Below are positions 1-8,551 of a DNA stretch of 64,000 bases, one piece after another. Within the stretch, counting starts at the first letter, position 1; every line of letters begins with the position of its first letter. The DNA comes from an uncultured Clostridia bacterium (GTDB taxonomy: Bacteria > Bacillota > Clostridia > Christensenellales > UBA1242): contig CAKNIB010000005.1 in NCBI GenBank assembly GCA_930979925.1, forward strand, positions 1 to 64,000, in the 5' to 3' direction. The translations under genes were made by a program, and so were the position numbers. The notes under the pieces were generated by a model. That model was given only the letters and a program-made list of their open reading frames with translations. It did no database searches and had not been told where the DNA came from.

Positions 1-73
1 GATAAATGGATAAAACAAACGCGAGATATAATCTCGTTTTCGGTCGTTGGTTCAATAAGAGCTCCCGCAACCA
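1..73 (+). repeat. tRNA 3'-half-like repeat, copy 1 (degenerate)
   Basis: The first 55 bases are identical to 188-242. The 3' part reads like the variable loop, T arm and acceptor end of an initiator-type tRNA (ggtc, gttgg, ttcaa, then cccgcaacca with an encoded CCA). No matching 5' acceptor strand or D arm lies upstream, and in this copy the T stem does not pair. I read it as a tRNA remnant or tRNA-derived repeat, not a working tRNA. The window edge prevents seeing what precedes it. Confidence 0.4.
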
Positions 74-78
74 AGGCT

Positions 79-110
79 AAAGGTTAGATAATTGTCTAAC
101 CTTTTTTTAA
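79..110 (+). terminator. Rho-independent terminator after tRNA-like copy 1
   Basis: A ten-base stem (79-88 with 95-104) encloses a short loop and runs into a T tract. It would end a transcript that crosses the tRNA-like copy at 1-73. Confidence 0.8.
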
Positions 111-187
111 TTTTTACGACCTTCGGGATATATCGAGCAAGATATAAATATGCTTATAAAAAAAAGTAAGACAAAAGAATAAATAAG

Positions 188-260
188 GATAAATGGATAA
201 AACAAACGCGAGATATAATCTCGTTTTCGGTCGTTGGTTCAAATCCAAGTCCCGCAACCA
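188..260 (+). repeat. tRNA 3'-half-like repeat, copy 2
   Basis: Bases 188-242 repeat 1-55 exactly. From 243 the sequence differs from copy 1 and gives a better T arm: gttgg, loop ttcaaat, ccaag, with four of five pairs. The acceptor 3' strand tcccgca follows, then a discriminator A and CCA. The end cccgcaacca is typical of initiator tRNA-fMet, but no cgcggg-like 5' strand is found within 90 bases upstream and no CAT anticodon loop is present. It is probably a 5'-truncated tRNA pseudogene or an old integration scar. Confidence 0.4.
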
Positions 261-278
261 TTTATTTATAAGGGCTAT

Positions 279-310
279 AGCGATTTTGCCCTTTCCAAAA
301 AATCGCTTTT
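279..310 (+). terminator. Terminator-like hairpin after tRNA-like copy 2
   Basis: agcgatttt (279-287) pairs with aaaatcgct (299-307) and is followed by T residues. It ends a transcript through the second tRNA-like copy. Confidence 0.6.
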
Positions 311-377
311 GACACCAATTTTAATCACATATAAAGGAGGTATTAAAAAAGGCGTGCTCATTTTGTTTACCTGTATC

Positions 378-402
378 GACTAGGATTTACCTAGTCTTTT
401 TT
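378..402 (+). terminator. Strong rho-independent terminator
   Basis: gactagg (378-384) and cctagtc (390-396) form a perfect 7 bp stem with a 5-base loop, followed by six T. The preceding 311-377 has a ribosome-binding-like aaaggagg but no convincing open frame. A short untranslated RNA ending here is possible; I do not recognise it. Confidence 0.8.
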
Positions 403-460
403 AATTTGTCGGCTTATTTAATAAAGTCAAAAAAGAAAATGTTGCTTTTAATAACAGTTA

Positions 461-499
461 AAAAAAACTAGGCAAGTGGTTTTACCATAGGCGCCCAGT
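461..499 (-). terminator. Terminator of the 502-1170 gene
   Basis: Read on the minus strand just after the stop codon, ACTGGGC (499-493) pairs with GCCTAGT (473-467) with one mismatch. An inner TGGT/ACCA pairing supports the stem, and it ends in a run of T (A461-A467 on plus). Confidence 0.75.
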
Positions 500-501
500 C
501 T

Positions 502-1170
502 TTATGCAAATAAATAGATTGATAATGGCATGGCTATGAGAGCTATCATACGAAAGGCAGAGGTAAGTATTCTCTTAAGTTTGCTCTCTTTTAAGAACCT
601 TTCAAGAAGAGCGCTTGTCAGTAGTAATAGGGCTGAAATAAATGTAACTATCGCGCTGGTCATATGTCTTGACGATAAGATATTATTTATTCCAAAGCCA
701 AGCATAAGTCCGAGTGAAATAAAAGTGAAAAGTGAGGTCAAGATTTCTTCAACGCTTTTATGTTTCTTTATTGCCCAGACTAGAAGTCCGCATCCCAAGC
801 CGAGTAGTAGTCCGCCGAAGAAGGCAAGAAGGCTAAAGGATGAAAGAGAAACAAGGCTGAGAGCAAGGCAGAGGTAGATTAGTCCTTCGCTTGTCCCTTC
901 AATGATAGTTCTTGCGCGAGGGCTTTCTATTTTTGATGATATTGCTCCCTCATAGAACAGGTTTACAAGCAGTGCTATTATGATAAAAAGTGAAAAAGCG
1001 TTGTTAAGTGAGGATAGATTTGTGCTTGTCACCGCGAAAATGGCCAAAAATAAAGCTGAGAACGACCTTACGATAAATCCTCGCCAATCTCCCCTATCTT
1101 TGAAAATAACATAAACTACGCCCAAACACAGGCATGCAATGCCTAATAGAATTATTGGTACTATTGTCAT
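502..1170 (-). CDS. Multi-pass membrane protein, unknown function
   Basis: This 222-residue protein is almost entirely hydrophobic and has about seven to eight predicted membrane spans separated by short basic loops (KDRGD near residue 25, KKHKSVEE near 137, KESKLKR near 194). Size and topology resemble the YhhN/TMEM86 lysoplasmalogenase family, but I do not see its diagnostic residues clearly, so no function is assigned. It is a single gene on the minus strand with its own terminator at 461-499. It is divergent from the membrane protein at 1248. Confidence 0.75.
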   Translation of the reverse strand: MTIVPIILLGIACLCLGVVYVIFKDRGDWRGFIVRSFSALFLAIFAVTSTNLSSLNNAFSLFIIIALLVNLFYEGAISSKIESPRARTIIEGTSEGLIYLCLALSLVSLSSFSLLAFFGGLLLGLGCGLLVWAIKKHKSVEEILTSLFTFISLGLMLGFGINNILSSRHMTSAIVTFISALLLLTSALLERFLKESKLKRILTSAFRMIALIAMPLSIYLFA

Positions 1171-1247
1171 ACCTATATTTTAACCTAAAATGAAAATAAA
1201 ACAAAACATTTTAAATATTTTTTTGAAAAAAAGACAAAATATTAATT

Positions 1248-1814
1248 ATGATTAAGCTAAAAAACATCTTTTTATATTTAAGCGCCTTTGTTCCTATGTA
1301 TGTTTTAATTCTTGTTAGGCTTATCTTAGAGCTTATCAACAAGAACCTGACCTTTAATGTGCTTAATACGATAAACCTTATCACCCTTCTACTTTTGATA
1401 GGACTAGGGATATATGGTCTTATTATCAATATATACCACTCAAAAGAGGGCTCCAAGGAAATTATAATTCTTACCAAGAAAAATATAACAGACAGGCATT
1501 TTCTTGGATACTTTTCGCTGTTTGTGCTATTTGCCCTGCAACTTGAGTTATCCTATGTCTGCGACTTTGTGCTTTTTATCCTTATATTAATAATGATAGG
1601 CATAGTTTATATCAAAAACTCGCTTTACTTTATCAATCCTCTCCTCAACATACTTGGATATAACTTTTACGATATAGTTTATCTTGAAGTGGACTCGCAA
1701 AAGCAAACAGAAGGCAAAATCTTTTACAAAGGCGATTTGGTGGTAAACAAAAACTATTTAGTCAAGTTTAAAAATGACAATTTTGCTTTTATTGATAGAA
1801 AAAGAAAGGCTTAA
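1248..1814 (+). CDS. Small membrane protein with C-terminal soluble domain, unknown
   Basis: The protein has 188 residues. Four hydrophobic spans lie in residues 1-130 and are followed by a soluble, beta-rich tail (residues 138-188) with charged YxGD and YLVKFKN stretches. I do not recognise the family. The gene is isolated, and its stop codon lies inside the shared terminator at 1800-1829. No good Shine-Dalgarno precedes the ATG, but an AT-rich -10-like element does, so a leaderless message is possible. Confidence 0.65.
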   Translation: MIKLKNIFLYLSAFVPMYVLILVRLILELINKNLTFNVLNTINLITLLLLIGLGIYGLIINIYHSKEGSKEIIILTKKNITDRHFLGYFSLFVLFALQLELSYVCDFVLFILILIMIGIVYIKNSLYFINPLLNILGYNFYDIVYLEVDSQKQTEGKIFYKGDLVVNKNYLVKFKNDNFAFIDRKRKA

Positions 1815-1829
1815 AAACCTTTCTTTTTT
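1800..1829. terminator. Bidirectional terminator between convergent genes
   Basis: aaagaaagg and cctttcttt form a stem overlapping the stop codon of the upstream gene. A-rich and T-rich flanks let it work on both strands for the convergent genes ending at 1814 and 1833. Confidence 0.8.
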
Positions 1830-1832
1830 GAT

Positions 1833-2405
1833 TTATTTTACTTTATCTTTTTTTATGACCTTATTTATCAACTTATCATTAAAAACAATGTATTTATCCC
1901 AGAAAAATTCGGTTACAAAGTTGATTACCATCATAAGAACTGTAACGAGTGTACCGTTCCAGCCTATGCCCTCAAGTGCGTCGCCACCAAAGACAGACGA
2001 AGGAATAAAGGCACAATAGTAAATTACCACAAGTAGCATTGCAAGTGGAACGTTACTTGCCGACTTAAAGGTAAATTTGCGGTTGAAAGTAAAATTCCAA
2101 ATCACTGACAAAACAATGCTTATAAGGTATGATGGCCACCATGGAAGGCAGGCTGTCCAAGTGTATAAAAGCTCAAATGATAAAAGTTGTATCACGCCTG
2201 CTGACAAAGAAAATGCAAGAAACTTTAAAAATTGAAAAAATTGTTGTTTTTTTGTTAAATGTTCTTTTGCCTGAGTTTCAGCTAAAGTGTTTTCGCTAGG
2301 TTTGGCGTCGGTTCTCTCATCTAAGGCTGGCTCTTTAGCTATCCCCTCGCCTTCTAACACATTATCTTCTGGCGTTACCTCTTTTTTTATATCTTTATCT
2401 TCCAT
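1833..2405 (-). CDS. GtrA-like membrane protein
   Basis: The 190-residue protein starts with an acidic, unstructured N-terminus (residues 1-55, rich in Glu, Lys and Ala). Four membrane helices in the GtrA/DPMS fold follow. The family signature is visible near residues 105-115 (WNFTFNRKFTF), and a second one near the C-terminus (WDKYIVFND). GtrA proteins help flip or use polyprenyl-linked sugars for cell-surface glycans. A ribosome binding site (AGGAT) lies 6 bases before the ATG. No glycosyltransferase is adjacent, so the substrate is unknown. The acidic N-terminal extension is longer than usual for the family. Confidence 0.85.
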   Translation of the reverse strand: MEDKDIKKEVTPEDNVLEGEGIAKEPALDERTDAKPSENTLAETQAKEHLTKKQQFFQFLKFLAFSLSAGVIQLLSFELLYTWTACLPWWPSYLISIVLSVIWNFTFNRKFTFKSASNVPLAMLLVVIYYCAFIPSSVFGGDALEGIGWNGTLVTVLMMVINFVTEFFWDKYIVFNDKLINKVIKKDKVK

Positions 2406-2556
2406 ATTTATCCTTTTTTAATACATTTTTATTTAAACCAAGTGCATTTTATCACAATTACTAAAACTTTTCAACTGATTATAAAAAATTGTCACTTTTC
2501 TACAAAAAAATCTTAAATTTTGTCCGCCTTAAAGTAACGCTAATTTTCAAAAATGC

Positions 2557-2585
2557 TTGCTTTTTCCTTATTATTTATATATAAT
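2557..2585 (+). promoter_or_regulatory. Promoter of the gyrB cluster
   Basis: TTGCTT (2557-2562), a 17-base spacer and TATAAT (2580-2585) form a good sigma-A promoter. They are followed by an AT palindrome and a leader of about 40 bases to the gyrB ATG. Confidence 0.7.
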
Positions 2586-2634
2586 ATATTATATATAATA
2601 TATAGAGTGGAAAGGCTCTTTTTAAGGAGATATA

Positions 2635-4680
2635 ATGGAAAACGAAAAGGTTACTGAAAACAATTTGACTATTCAAGAAAATACTGCGGTAGAGGGCTCT
2701 CAAGAAGATAAACCTACCGAAAATATAGAAATAGAAAAAGAAAGCAAAGAAATTGGGCACTCTGACAAGTATGACGCTGGCGATATTCAGGTGCTGGAAG
2801 GTTTAGAGCCTGTTAGAAAGCGTCCTGGCATGTATATCGGCTCGACTGATGAGCATGGTCTTCACCACCTTGTAACTGAGGTTGTGGACAACTCTATAGA
2901 CGAGGCGCTTGCTGGCTACTGCACTCAAATTGATGTCATTATCAACTTTGATGGCTCATGCTCTGTTGTCGATAATGGTCGTGGTATACCTACTGGAATT
3001 ATACCAAAAGAAGGCAAGAGTGCGGTTGAGGTGGTTTTAACTAAGCTCCACGCTGGTGGTAAGTTTGGTGGAGAGGGCTACAAAATCTCTGGCGGATTGC
3101 ACGGTGTTGGTGTTTCCTGTGTTAACGCCCTATCTAAGTACATGAGAGCGGATGTTTACCAAAATGGACAACACTATAAAATAGAGTTCTCGCGCGGAAA
3201 GGTTATAAAACCGCTTGAGATAGTTGGAGCGACAGAAAGGCGAGGAACAACCATCACCTTCCTACCTGATGACGAGATTTTTGAGACCACTGTATTTAAT
3301 TTTGATACCATGAAAAACCGTTTCCGTGAGATTGCCTTCTTAAACAAGGGGCTGGTCATCTCACTCGAGGACAAGCGTGAAGGTCAGGAGCGAAAAGAGG
3401 TATTTGAGTTTAAAGGTGGCATTGTTGAGTTTGTTGACTACCTAAATAAAAACCGTGAGACGATACTCTCGGCACCTGTTTATTTTAATAAATTTAACCG
3501 CAACGATAAGGGCGAGCTTGACAACGAGGTTGAGGTTTGTTTCCAATTTAACGATGGTTACAGCGAGGTTATAAACGCCTATGCAAACAATATCAATACC
3601 GAAGAAGGCGGAACTCACCTTGATGGTTTTAAGTCAGGGCTTACTAAGGTCATCAACGACTACGCCCTTGCAAACAAGATTATTAAAGAAAATGAAAAAC
3701 TATCGGGTGAAGATTGTCGTGAAGGTATAACCGCGGTTATCAGTGTGAAGCTACGTAACCCGCAATTTGAAGGTCAGACAAAGACCAAGCTTGGCAATAG
3801 CGAGATGAGAAACATAGTTTATAAGGCTATGGTTGAGGAGTTTGGCGATTATCTTGAAAATCATCCAAACGAGGCTAGAGCGCTGATAATGAAATCTATC
3901 ACTGCTCAGCGCGCAAGAGATGCGGCGAGAAATGCGCGAGAGCTTACAAGGCGTAAGAGCGTGCTTGAGAGTACTACCCTACCTGGCAAGTTAGCTGACT
4001 GCAGTGAGAAAAACAGAAAGTACTGCGAAATTTATATCGTTGAGGGTGATTCGGCTGGTGGTACTGCCAAAACTGGTCGAGATAGGCGTTTTCAGGCTAT
4101 TTTGCCTCTTCGCGGTAAGATTTTGAATGTTGAAAAAGCTCGACTTAACAAGATACTTGAAAACAACGAGATTAAGTCAATGATTACCGCTTTTGGTTGC
4201 GGAATTGGGAGTGAGTTTAATGAGGATAAGCTCCGTTATGACAAGATTATCTGTATGACCGATGCCGATGTTGACGGCGCGCATATACGAATACTTCTTC
4301 TTACCTTCTTCTTCCGCTATATGAGACCGCTTATTGAGCATGGGCATGTATATGCAGCAAAGCCACCGCTATATAAGGTTACAAAGGGCAAAGAGGACTT
4401 CTATTTCTACTCTGATGAAGAGCTTAATGCTTGGAAGGCTGCCGGCAATGACCGCGGATATCCACAGCAGAGATACAAAGGTCTTGGTGAAATGAGCGCC
4501 GACCAGCTTTGGGAGACCACTATGGACCCAGAACACCGCATTCTTATCCAGCTTACCATGGAGGATGCTATTGAGGCTGAGAAGTACTTTAATGACCTTA
4601 TGGGCGAAGATAGTGAGCTAAGGCGTAAGTTTATCGAAGAAAACGCAAACCTTGTTGATATGGAAGATATTGACGCGTAA
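2635..4680 (+). CDS. gyrB: DNA gyrase subunit B
   Basis: The ATPase subunit of gyrase drives ATP-dependent negative supercoiling with GyrA. The 681 residues begin with a non-conserved acidic stretch of about 45. The GHKL ATPase domain follows (RKRPGMYIGST, then VDNSIDEAL with the Mg-binding Asn, then the glycine-rich ATP lid KISGGLHGVG). The transducer contains EEGGTHLDGF. The TOPRIM domain has EGDSAGG near residue 470 and the DADVDGAHI metal site near 540. The C-terminal RYKGLGEM motif is present. GRDRRFQAILPLRGKILN is the gyrase form rather than the ParE form. The start is fixed by AAGGAG 6 bases upstream. The first gene of a four-gene cluster ending in gyrA. Confidence 0.97.
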   Translation: MENEKVTENNLTIQENTAVEGSQEDKPTENIEIEKESKEIGHSDKYDAGDIQVLEGLEPVRKRPGMYIGSTDEHGLHHLVTEVVDNSIDEALAGYCTQIDVIINFDGSCSVVDNGRGIPTGIIPKEGKSAVEVVLTKLHAGGKFGGEGYKISGGLHGVGVSCVNALSKYMRADVYQNGQHYKIEFSRGKVIKPLEIVGATERRGTTITFLPDDEIFETTVFNFDTMKNRFREIAFLNKGLVISLEDKREGQERKEVFEFKGGIVEFVDYLNKNRETILSAPVYFNKFNRNDKGELDNEVEVCFQFNDGYSEVINAYANNINTEEGGTHLDGFKSGLTKVINDYALANKIIKENEKLSGEDCREGITAVISVKLRNPQFEGQTKTKLGNSEMRNIVYKAMVEEFGDYLENHPNEARALIMKSITAQRARDAARNARELTRRKSVLESTTLPGKLADCSEKNRKYCEIYIVEGDSAGGTAKTGRDRRFQAILPLRGKILNVEKARLNKILENNEIKSMITAFGCGIGSEFNEDKLRYDKIICMTDADVDGAHIRILLLTFFFRYMRPLIEHGHVYAAKPPLYKVTKGKEDFYFYSDEELNAWKAAGNDRGYPQQRYKGLGEMSADQLWETTMDPEHRILIQLTMEDAIEAEKYFNDLMGEDSELRRKFIEENANLVDMEDIDA

Positions 4681-4691
4681 GAGGAGCATAA

Positions 4692-5321
4692 ATGGAGAAA
4701 GTAAAAGATTTAATCCTTTATCAAGTTGCAACAGATAGAAATTACAAAGTAGGAGATAAACTTGTCTTTGACAAATTTACTCCAAATGGTCAATTCTCGC
4801 GAGTTTTTAAAACTCCTTTTAAACTTGACGGCAAAAGACCATGTGACATTTTGTATAACATTGCAGGTCATAGGTTTAAAAGATTAAAGAAAAATCAGCT
4901 TTATGAGCTTGCTCATATACTTGAATACTATGATGTTTTTGTTAAAGAGCTAGCTCTTGAAGAGGTTCGAAGCGAAAGTTTTGCTGACTATCCATCTAGA
5001 CTACATTGTATGTATCTCTCTATAAGCAAGGATATCGCTCTTCAAAACATTGAAGCAATGGCAAAAAATAGAGAAAAGAAAGGCAGTCAATTTCAAGCAG
5101 TTGCTGTAAAACTTAATGGCAAGATTTTTAAGGCTGGCAAGTTTTATATGAGCCGAGAGAGTGAAAGTTATGAGCAATACAAAGAAAAATCTTATAGCTA
5201 TTGGGTGCAAAAAGATTTGAAAGATGAAGAAGTAAAAGAAGTTCTTTTTGAAGGCGAGGCTGAAATAGTCGAAATAATAAAAGAAATCAAGGTAAAAAAT
5301 AAATATAATCGTAATAAATAA
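4692..5321 (+). CDS. DUF2441-type protein between gyrB and gyrA
   Basis: The 209-residue soluble protein starts 11 bases after gyrB with GAGGAG before the ATG, so it is co-transcribed with it. Several stretches match my memory of the DUF2441 family: an N-terminal YQVATDRNYKVGDKLVFD, a central LALEEVRSESFADYPSR, and a C-terminal SYWVQ segment. That family has been discussed as having an ADP-ribosyltransferase-like fold, but I cannot verify this here. The function is unknown. Its place between the two gyrase genes is unusual and may only reflect insertion into a well-expressed operon. Confidence 0.75.
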   Translation: MEKVKDLILYQVATDRNYKVGDKLVFDKFTPNGQFSRVFKTPFKLDGKRPCDILYNIAGHRFKRLKKNQLYELAHILEYYDVFVKELALEEVRSESFADYPSRLHCMYLSISKDIALQNIEAMAKNREKKGSQFQAVAVKLNGKIFKAGKFYMSRESESYEQYKEKSYSYWVQKDLKDEEVKEVLFEGEAEIVEIIKEIKVKNKYNRNK

Positions 5322-5333
5322 AAGGGAGAGAAG

Positions 5334-5651
5334 ATGGAACTAGAAAAGCGAGAGGAGTGCTATAGAAAATTTGTAAAAGTTTTTGGAGAGGAGGCACAAA
5401 TTATGCTGGCAATTGAAGAGATGAGTGAGCTTACCAAAGAGCTTTGCAAATACTTTCGAGCTAAAGGCGACAGAGTTAAGCTTGAAAAGGTCAAGGAAAA
5501 TATCATTGAAGAAACTGCCGATGTTTTGACCATAACTGAAACGCTTAGGCTTATGTTTGGAGAGGAACAAGTTGACGAGATGATGGAGCGTAAAATCTTG
5601 CGCGGGCAAGAGCGATGCGAGGAAAAATTAAACAAAAACAATATTTCTTAA
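5334..5651 (+). CDS. MazG-like nucleotide pyrophosphohydrolase
   Basis: This short all-alpha protein of 105 residues has the acidic metal-binding pattern of MazG/phage-type NTP pyrophosphohydrolases. EEMSELTKEL (about residues 27-36) gives an ExxE on helix 1, and EETADV (about 62-67) gives the ExxxD partner. Enzymes of this fold hydrolyse (d)NTPs to NMP and PPi and clean nucleotide pools. The gene follows the DUF2441 gene by 12 bases with GGGAG before the ATG. It precedes gyrA by about 85 AT-rich bases. Confidence 0.8.
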   Translation: MELEKREECYRKFVKVFGEEAQIMLAIEEMSELTKELCKYFRAKGDRVKLEKVKENIIEETADVLTITETLRLMFGEEQVDEMMERKILRGQERCEEKLNKNNIS

Positions 5652-5737
5652 AATACAACTTAATTTAAAAAAATTGAAATTTATTAACTTAAAACAATAT
5701 AAAAATTAGTTTAAAAGTTAAAATAGGAGCAAAAAAA

Positions 5738-8308
5738 ATGGAGCATGAAAGCAAAAAGTCGTTGGAGGAAATCTTCCAAGACACCAAAGTTGAAAAAGTC
5801 GACACGGTAGACAACCTTAAAAAGTCGTTTATCTCTTATGCTATGGCGGTCAATGTTTCGCGTGCCATACCTGATGTGCGTGACGGACTTAAGCCGGTGC
5901 ATAGGCGTATTCTTTATGCTATGGGCGAGATGAATAACTTCTACGACAAGCCTACCAAGAAGTGTGCAAGAATTGTCGGTGATGTTATGGGTAAATACCA
6001 CCCTCATGGTGACAGTTCGGTCTATGACGCCATGGTGCGTCTTGCGCAGGACTTCTCTATACGCTATCCGCTTGTTGATGGGCAAGGCAACTTTGGTTCT
6101 GTAGATGGTGACCCACCTGCCGCTATGCGTTACACAGAGGCAAGGCTATCTAAAATCGCTGGGCTTATGCTTGAGGATATTGACAAGAGTACTGTCGATT
6201 TTTATCCTAACTTTGATAACACATTGCAGCAACCTGTAGTGCTTCCTGCCAAGATACCTAACCTTCTTATCAATGGAGCTGATGGTATCGCTGTCGGTAT
6301 GGCGACCAACATCCCTCCGCACAACTTGACTGAGGTTTTAAATGGTCTGCAAGCGCTTATTGACAACCCTGACATTGACATTGACGAGCTTATAAAGATT
6401 ATCCCAGCACCTGACTACCCTACTGGTGGTATTATTATGGGACGAGCTGCTGTTAAGCACGCATACAAGACAGGTCGAGGTGGCATTGTTGTCCGAGGCA
6501 AGGCAGAGATTGAAGAGACAAACAGTGGCAGAAGTCGAATTATTATCACCGAGCTACCATATCAAGTCAATAAGGCTCAACTTATCATCCAAATGGCTGA
6601 CCTTGTAAAAAATAAAAGACTTGACGGCATAAGTGATATCAAAGAAGAGTCCGACCGTAAAGGTATGAGAATTGTCATTGATATCAAGAAGGATTTTAAT
6701 GCGCAGGTTGTGCTAAACTCGCTATACAAGCAGACACAGCTTCAAAAGAGTAGCGGTATAATCTTTCTAGCGCTTGTTGGCAATACTCCACGCATACTTA
6801 ACCTTAAGGAAATGCTCTACTACTATCTTGAGCACCAAAAAGAAGTTTTAACGCGCAAAACGCAGTATGAGCTTGAAAAGGCAAAAGAGAGAGAGCATAT
6901 AGTAAAAGGTTTAGTTATCGCCCTTGCCAATATTGACGAGGTTATTGCTATAATCAAGTCTTCTGAGGATAAGCAGGAGGCGTCTATCCGTCTTACTCAA
7001 AGTTTTGAGCTTGACGAGGTGCAGGCTAACGCCATACTTGAGATGAAGCTTTCTCGTCTTACCTCGCTTGAGGTTGAAAAGTTAAATGAGGAGCTCCGTC
7101 AGCTTGACGCACTTATCATTGACCTTGAGGACATTCTGGCAACCCCTGCCCGCGTCCTTAAAATTTTAAGAGACAACTTTGAAGAGATTAAAAATAAATA
7201 TGGTGACGCGCGCAAGACTGAGATTAGTCTTGACGCTGGTGGCATTGATATCGCCGACCTTATTGAAAAGGAAGACGTCATTATTTCTATGACCCACCAA
7301 GGCTATATAAAGAGAATGTCGACTAGTGAGTACAGAGCGCAAAACCGTGGAGGCATTGGAGTTACCGCGCATAAGACCAAAGAAGAGGACTATGTGGAGA
7401 ACATGTTTGTGACCTCAACGCATGACGACCTACTCTTCTTTACCAATCGCGGTCGAGTTTACTGCATAAAGGCGTATGAAGTGCCTGAGGCACAGAGAAC
7501 GGCTAAAGGCAGGGCTATTATCAACCTACTTATGCTCTCTGAAGGCGAAAAGGTTACTACCGTTATTCCAAGGTCAGAAGGCGCTAGCGGTAACCTTATT
7601 ATGGCAACGAAGAATGGGCTTATCAAGAAGACTAATCTTGAAGAGTTTGCATCTATCCGAAAAGTTGGTAAGATTGCCATCCACCTGCTTGAAGGCGATG
7701 AGCTTATTGGTGTTATGGTATCTTCTGGCGAGGATGACATACTGATTGCATCACACGAAGGTAAGGCTATCCGCTTTAGCGAAGGTGATGTGCGAAATAT
7801 GGGTAGAGAAAGCCAAGGTGTGCGTAGCATGAAGTTATCAGCCGATGACTATATTGTTGATATGACCATAGTTAAACCAAAAACTCAAATTATAACCATA
7901 TCTGAAAATGGATATGGTAAGCGATGTGATGTTGAGGAGTACAGACTTCAAAGTCGTGGTGGCAAAGGTGTTAAGGCTGGCGTGTTTAACAGTAAAACTG
8001 GCAAGCTTGTTGCGCTTAAGCAATCTATACTTGATGATGACATAATGCTTATTGCTGATAATGGTGTGATTATTAGAACGCCTGTTGAGCAAATAAGCTC
8101 GCTCTCTCGTGTAAGTCAAGGGGTTAAAGTTATGCGTCTAAAAGAAGAAAACAAGATTGTTGGCGTGGCACTTGTAAAGAAAGAGGAAGAGGAAGAAGAG
8201 ATAAAAGAGGAGCTTGAGCAATTTGAAGGTGAAATTAACTTGACAAATGAAGAAAAAGAGACTATAATTAATAGTCAAATTGAAGCTCAAGCTGATGATG
8301 AGGAATAA
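5738..8308 (+). CDS. gyrA: DNA gyrase subunit A
   Basis: The DNA cleavage-religation subunit of gyrase has 856 residues. The winged-helix domain carries the quinolone region ([10 protein letters not shown], with Ser and Asp at the two key positions, the wild-type sensitive form). The catalytic Tyr lies in [10 protein letters not shown] near residue 130. A tower and coiled coil follow, then a C-terminal beta-pinwheel with a GyrA-box-like QNRGGIGV near 535, which favours GyrA over ParC. The tail is strongly acidic (EEEEEEI and onwards). An AGGAGC site precedes the ATG. A cloverleaf palindrome begins 65 bases after the stop. Confidence 0.96.
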   Translation: MEHESKKSLEEIFQDTKVEKVDTVDNLKKSFISYAMAVNVSRAIPDVRDGLKPVHRRILYAMGEMNNFYDKPTKKCARIVGDVMGKYHPHGDSSVYDAMVRLAQDFSIRYPLVDGQGNFGSVDGDPPAAMRYTEARLSKIAGLMLEDIDKSTVDFYPNFDNTLQQPVVLPAKIPNLLINGADGIAVGMATNIPPHNLTEVLNGLQALIDNPDIDIDELIKIIPAPDYPTGGIIMGRAAVKHAYKTGRGGIVVRGKAEIEETNSGRSRIIITELPYQVNKAQLIIQMADLVKNKRLDGISDIKEESDRKGMRIVIDIKKDFNAQVVLNSLYKQTQLQKSSGIIFLALVGNTPRILNLKEMLYYYLEHQKEVLTRKTQYELEKAKEREHIVKGLVIALANIDEVIAIIKSSEDKQEASIRLTQSFELDEVQANAILEMKLSRLTSLEVEKLNEELRQLDALIIDLEDILATPARVLKILRDNFEEIKNKYGDARKTEISLDAGGIDIADLIEKEDVIISMTHQGYIKRMSTSEYRAQNRGGIGVTAHKTKEEDYVENMFVTSTHDDLLFFTNRGRVYCIKAYEVPEAQRTAKGRAIINLLMLSEGEKVTTVIPRSEGASGNLIMATKNGLIKKTNLEEFASIRKVGKIAIHLLEGDELIGVMVSSGEDDILIASHEGKAIRFSEGDVRNMGRESQGVRSMKLSADDYIVDMTIVKPKTQIITISENGYGKRCDVEEYRLQSRGGKGVKAGVFNSKTGKLVALKQSILDDDIMLIADNGVIIRTPVEQISSLSRVSQGVKVMRLKEENKIVGVALVKKEEEEEEIKEELEQFEGEINLTNEEKETIINSQIEAQADDEE

Positions 8309-8372
8309 GACAACTTTTTGTAACCTTAGGGAAAGAAAAACTAGGATTAATTGAATACACTTAAATTAGCTT

Positions 8373-8518
8373 GGGCTGTGAAGAAATTTTTAAAACGAAA
8401 GTTTTAAAAATTGCCAAAAGAGGCGGTAAGAACACATGGCAGATTGTTTCTCGTGTTAAAGGAGCCTCTTTTGGCGGGAGCAAGACCTTTTAAAAGGGCT
8501 TGTTCCCCTTCACAGCCC
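8373..8518. repeat. Cloverleaf nested palindrome, element 1
   Basis: An 11 bp outer stem (8373-8383 with 8508-8518, gggctgtgaag/cttcacagccc) encloses three arms with one linker base. Arm 1 (8385-8412) is a perfect 12 bp stem capped by a GAAA tetraloop. Arm 2 pairs 8413-8424 with 8464-8475 over 12 bp, with an inner aacac/gtgtt helix at 8431-8435 and 8453-8457. Arm 3 spans 8476-8507, with an inner palindromic ccttttaaaagg. It lies between the gyrA stop and the HelD start and ends in cccttttaa, a weak U tract. GNRA closure suggests it acts as RNA. No coding frame is seen. It shares the fold but not the sequence of three other elements in this window. Confidence 0.8.
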
Positions 8519-8551
8519 TTTTAATTTGCAAAAAGTCCATAGGAGGGAAAT

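Noticed and set aside
530..877. Plus-strand frame opposite the membrane protein at 502-1170
   Set aside because: Low-complexity Lys/Arg/Ser translation lying within the better minus-strand hydrophobic protein.
7459..7830. Open frames antisense to gyrA (also 5711-6085 and 7838-8119)
   Set aside because: They are shadows of a highly conserved coding region, with no ribosome binding site or plausible protein composition.
8373..8518. Element 1 as an ordinary rho-independent terminator
   Set aside because: It has four helices and only a weak U tract; simple terminators in this window are single hairpins with long T runs.
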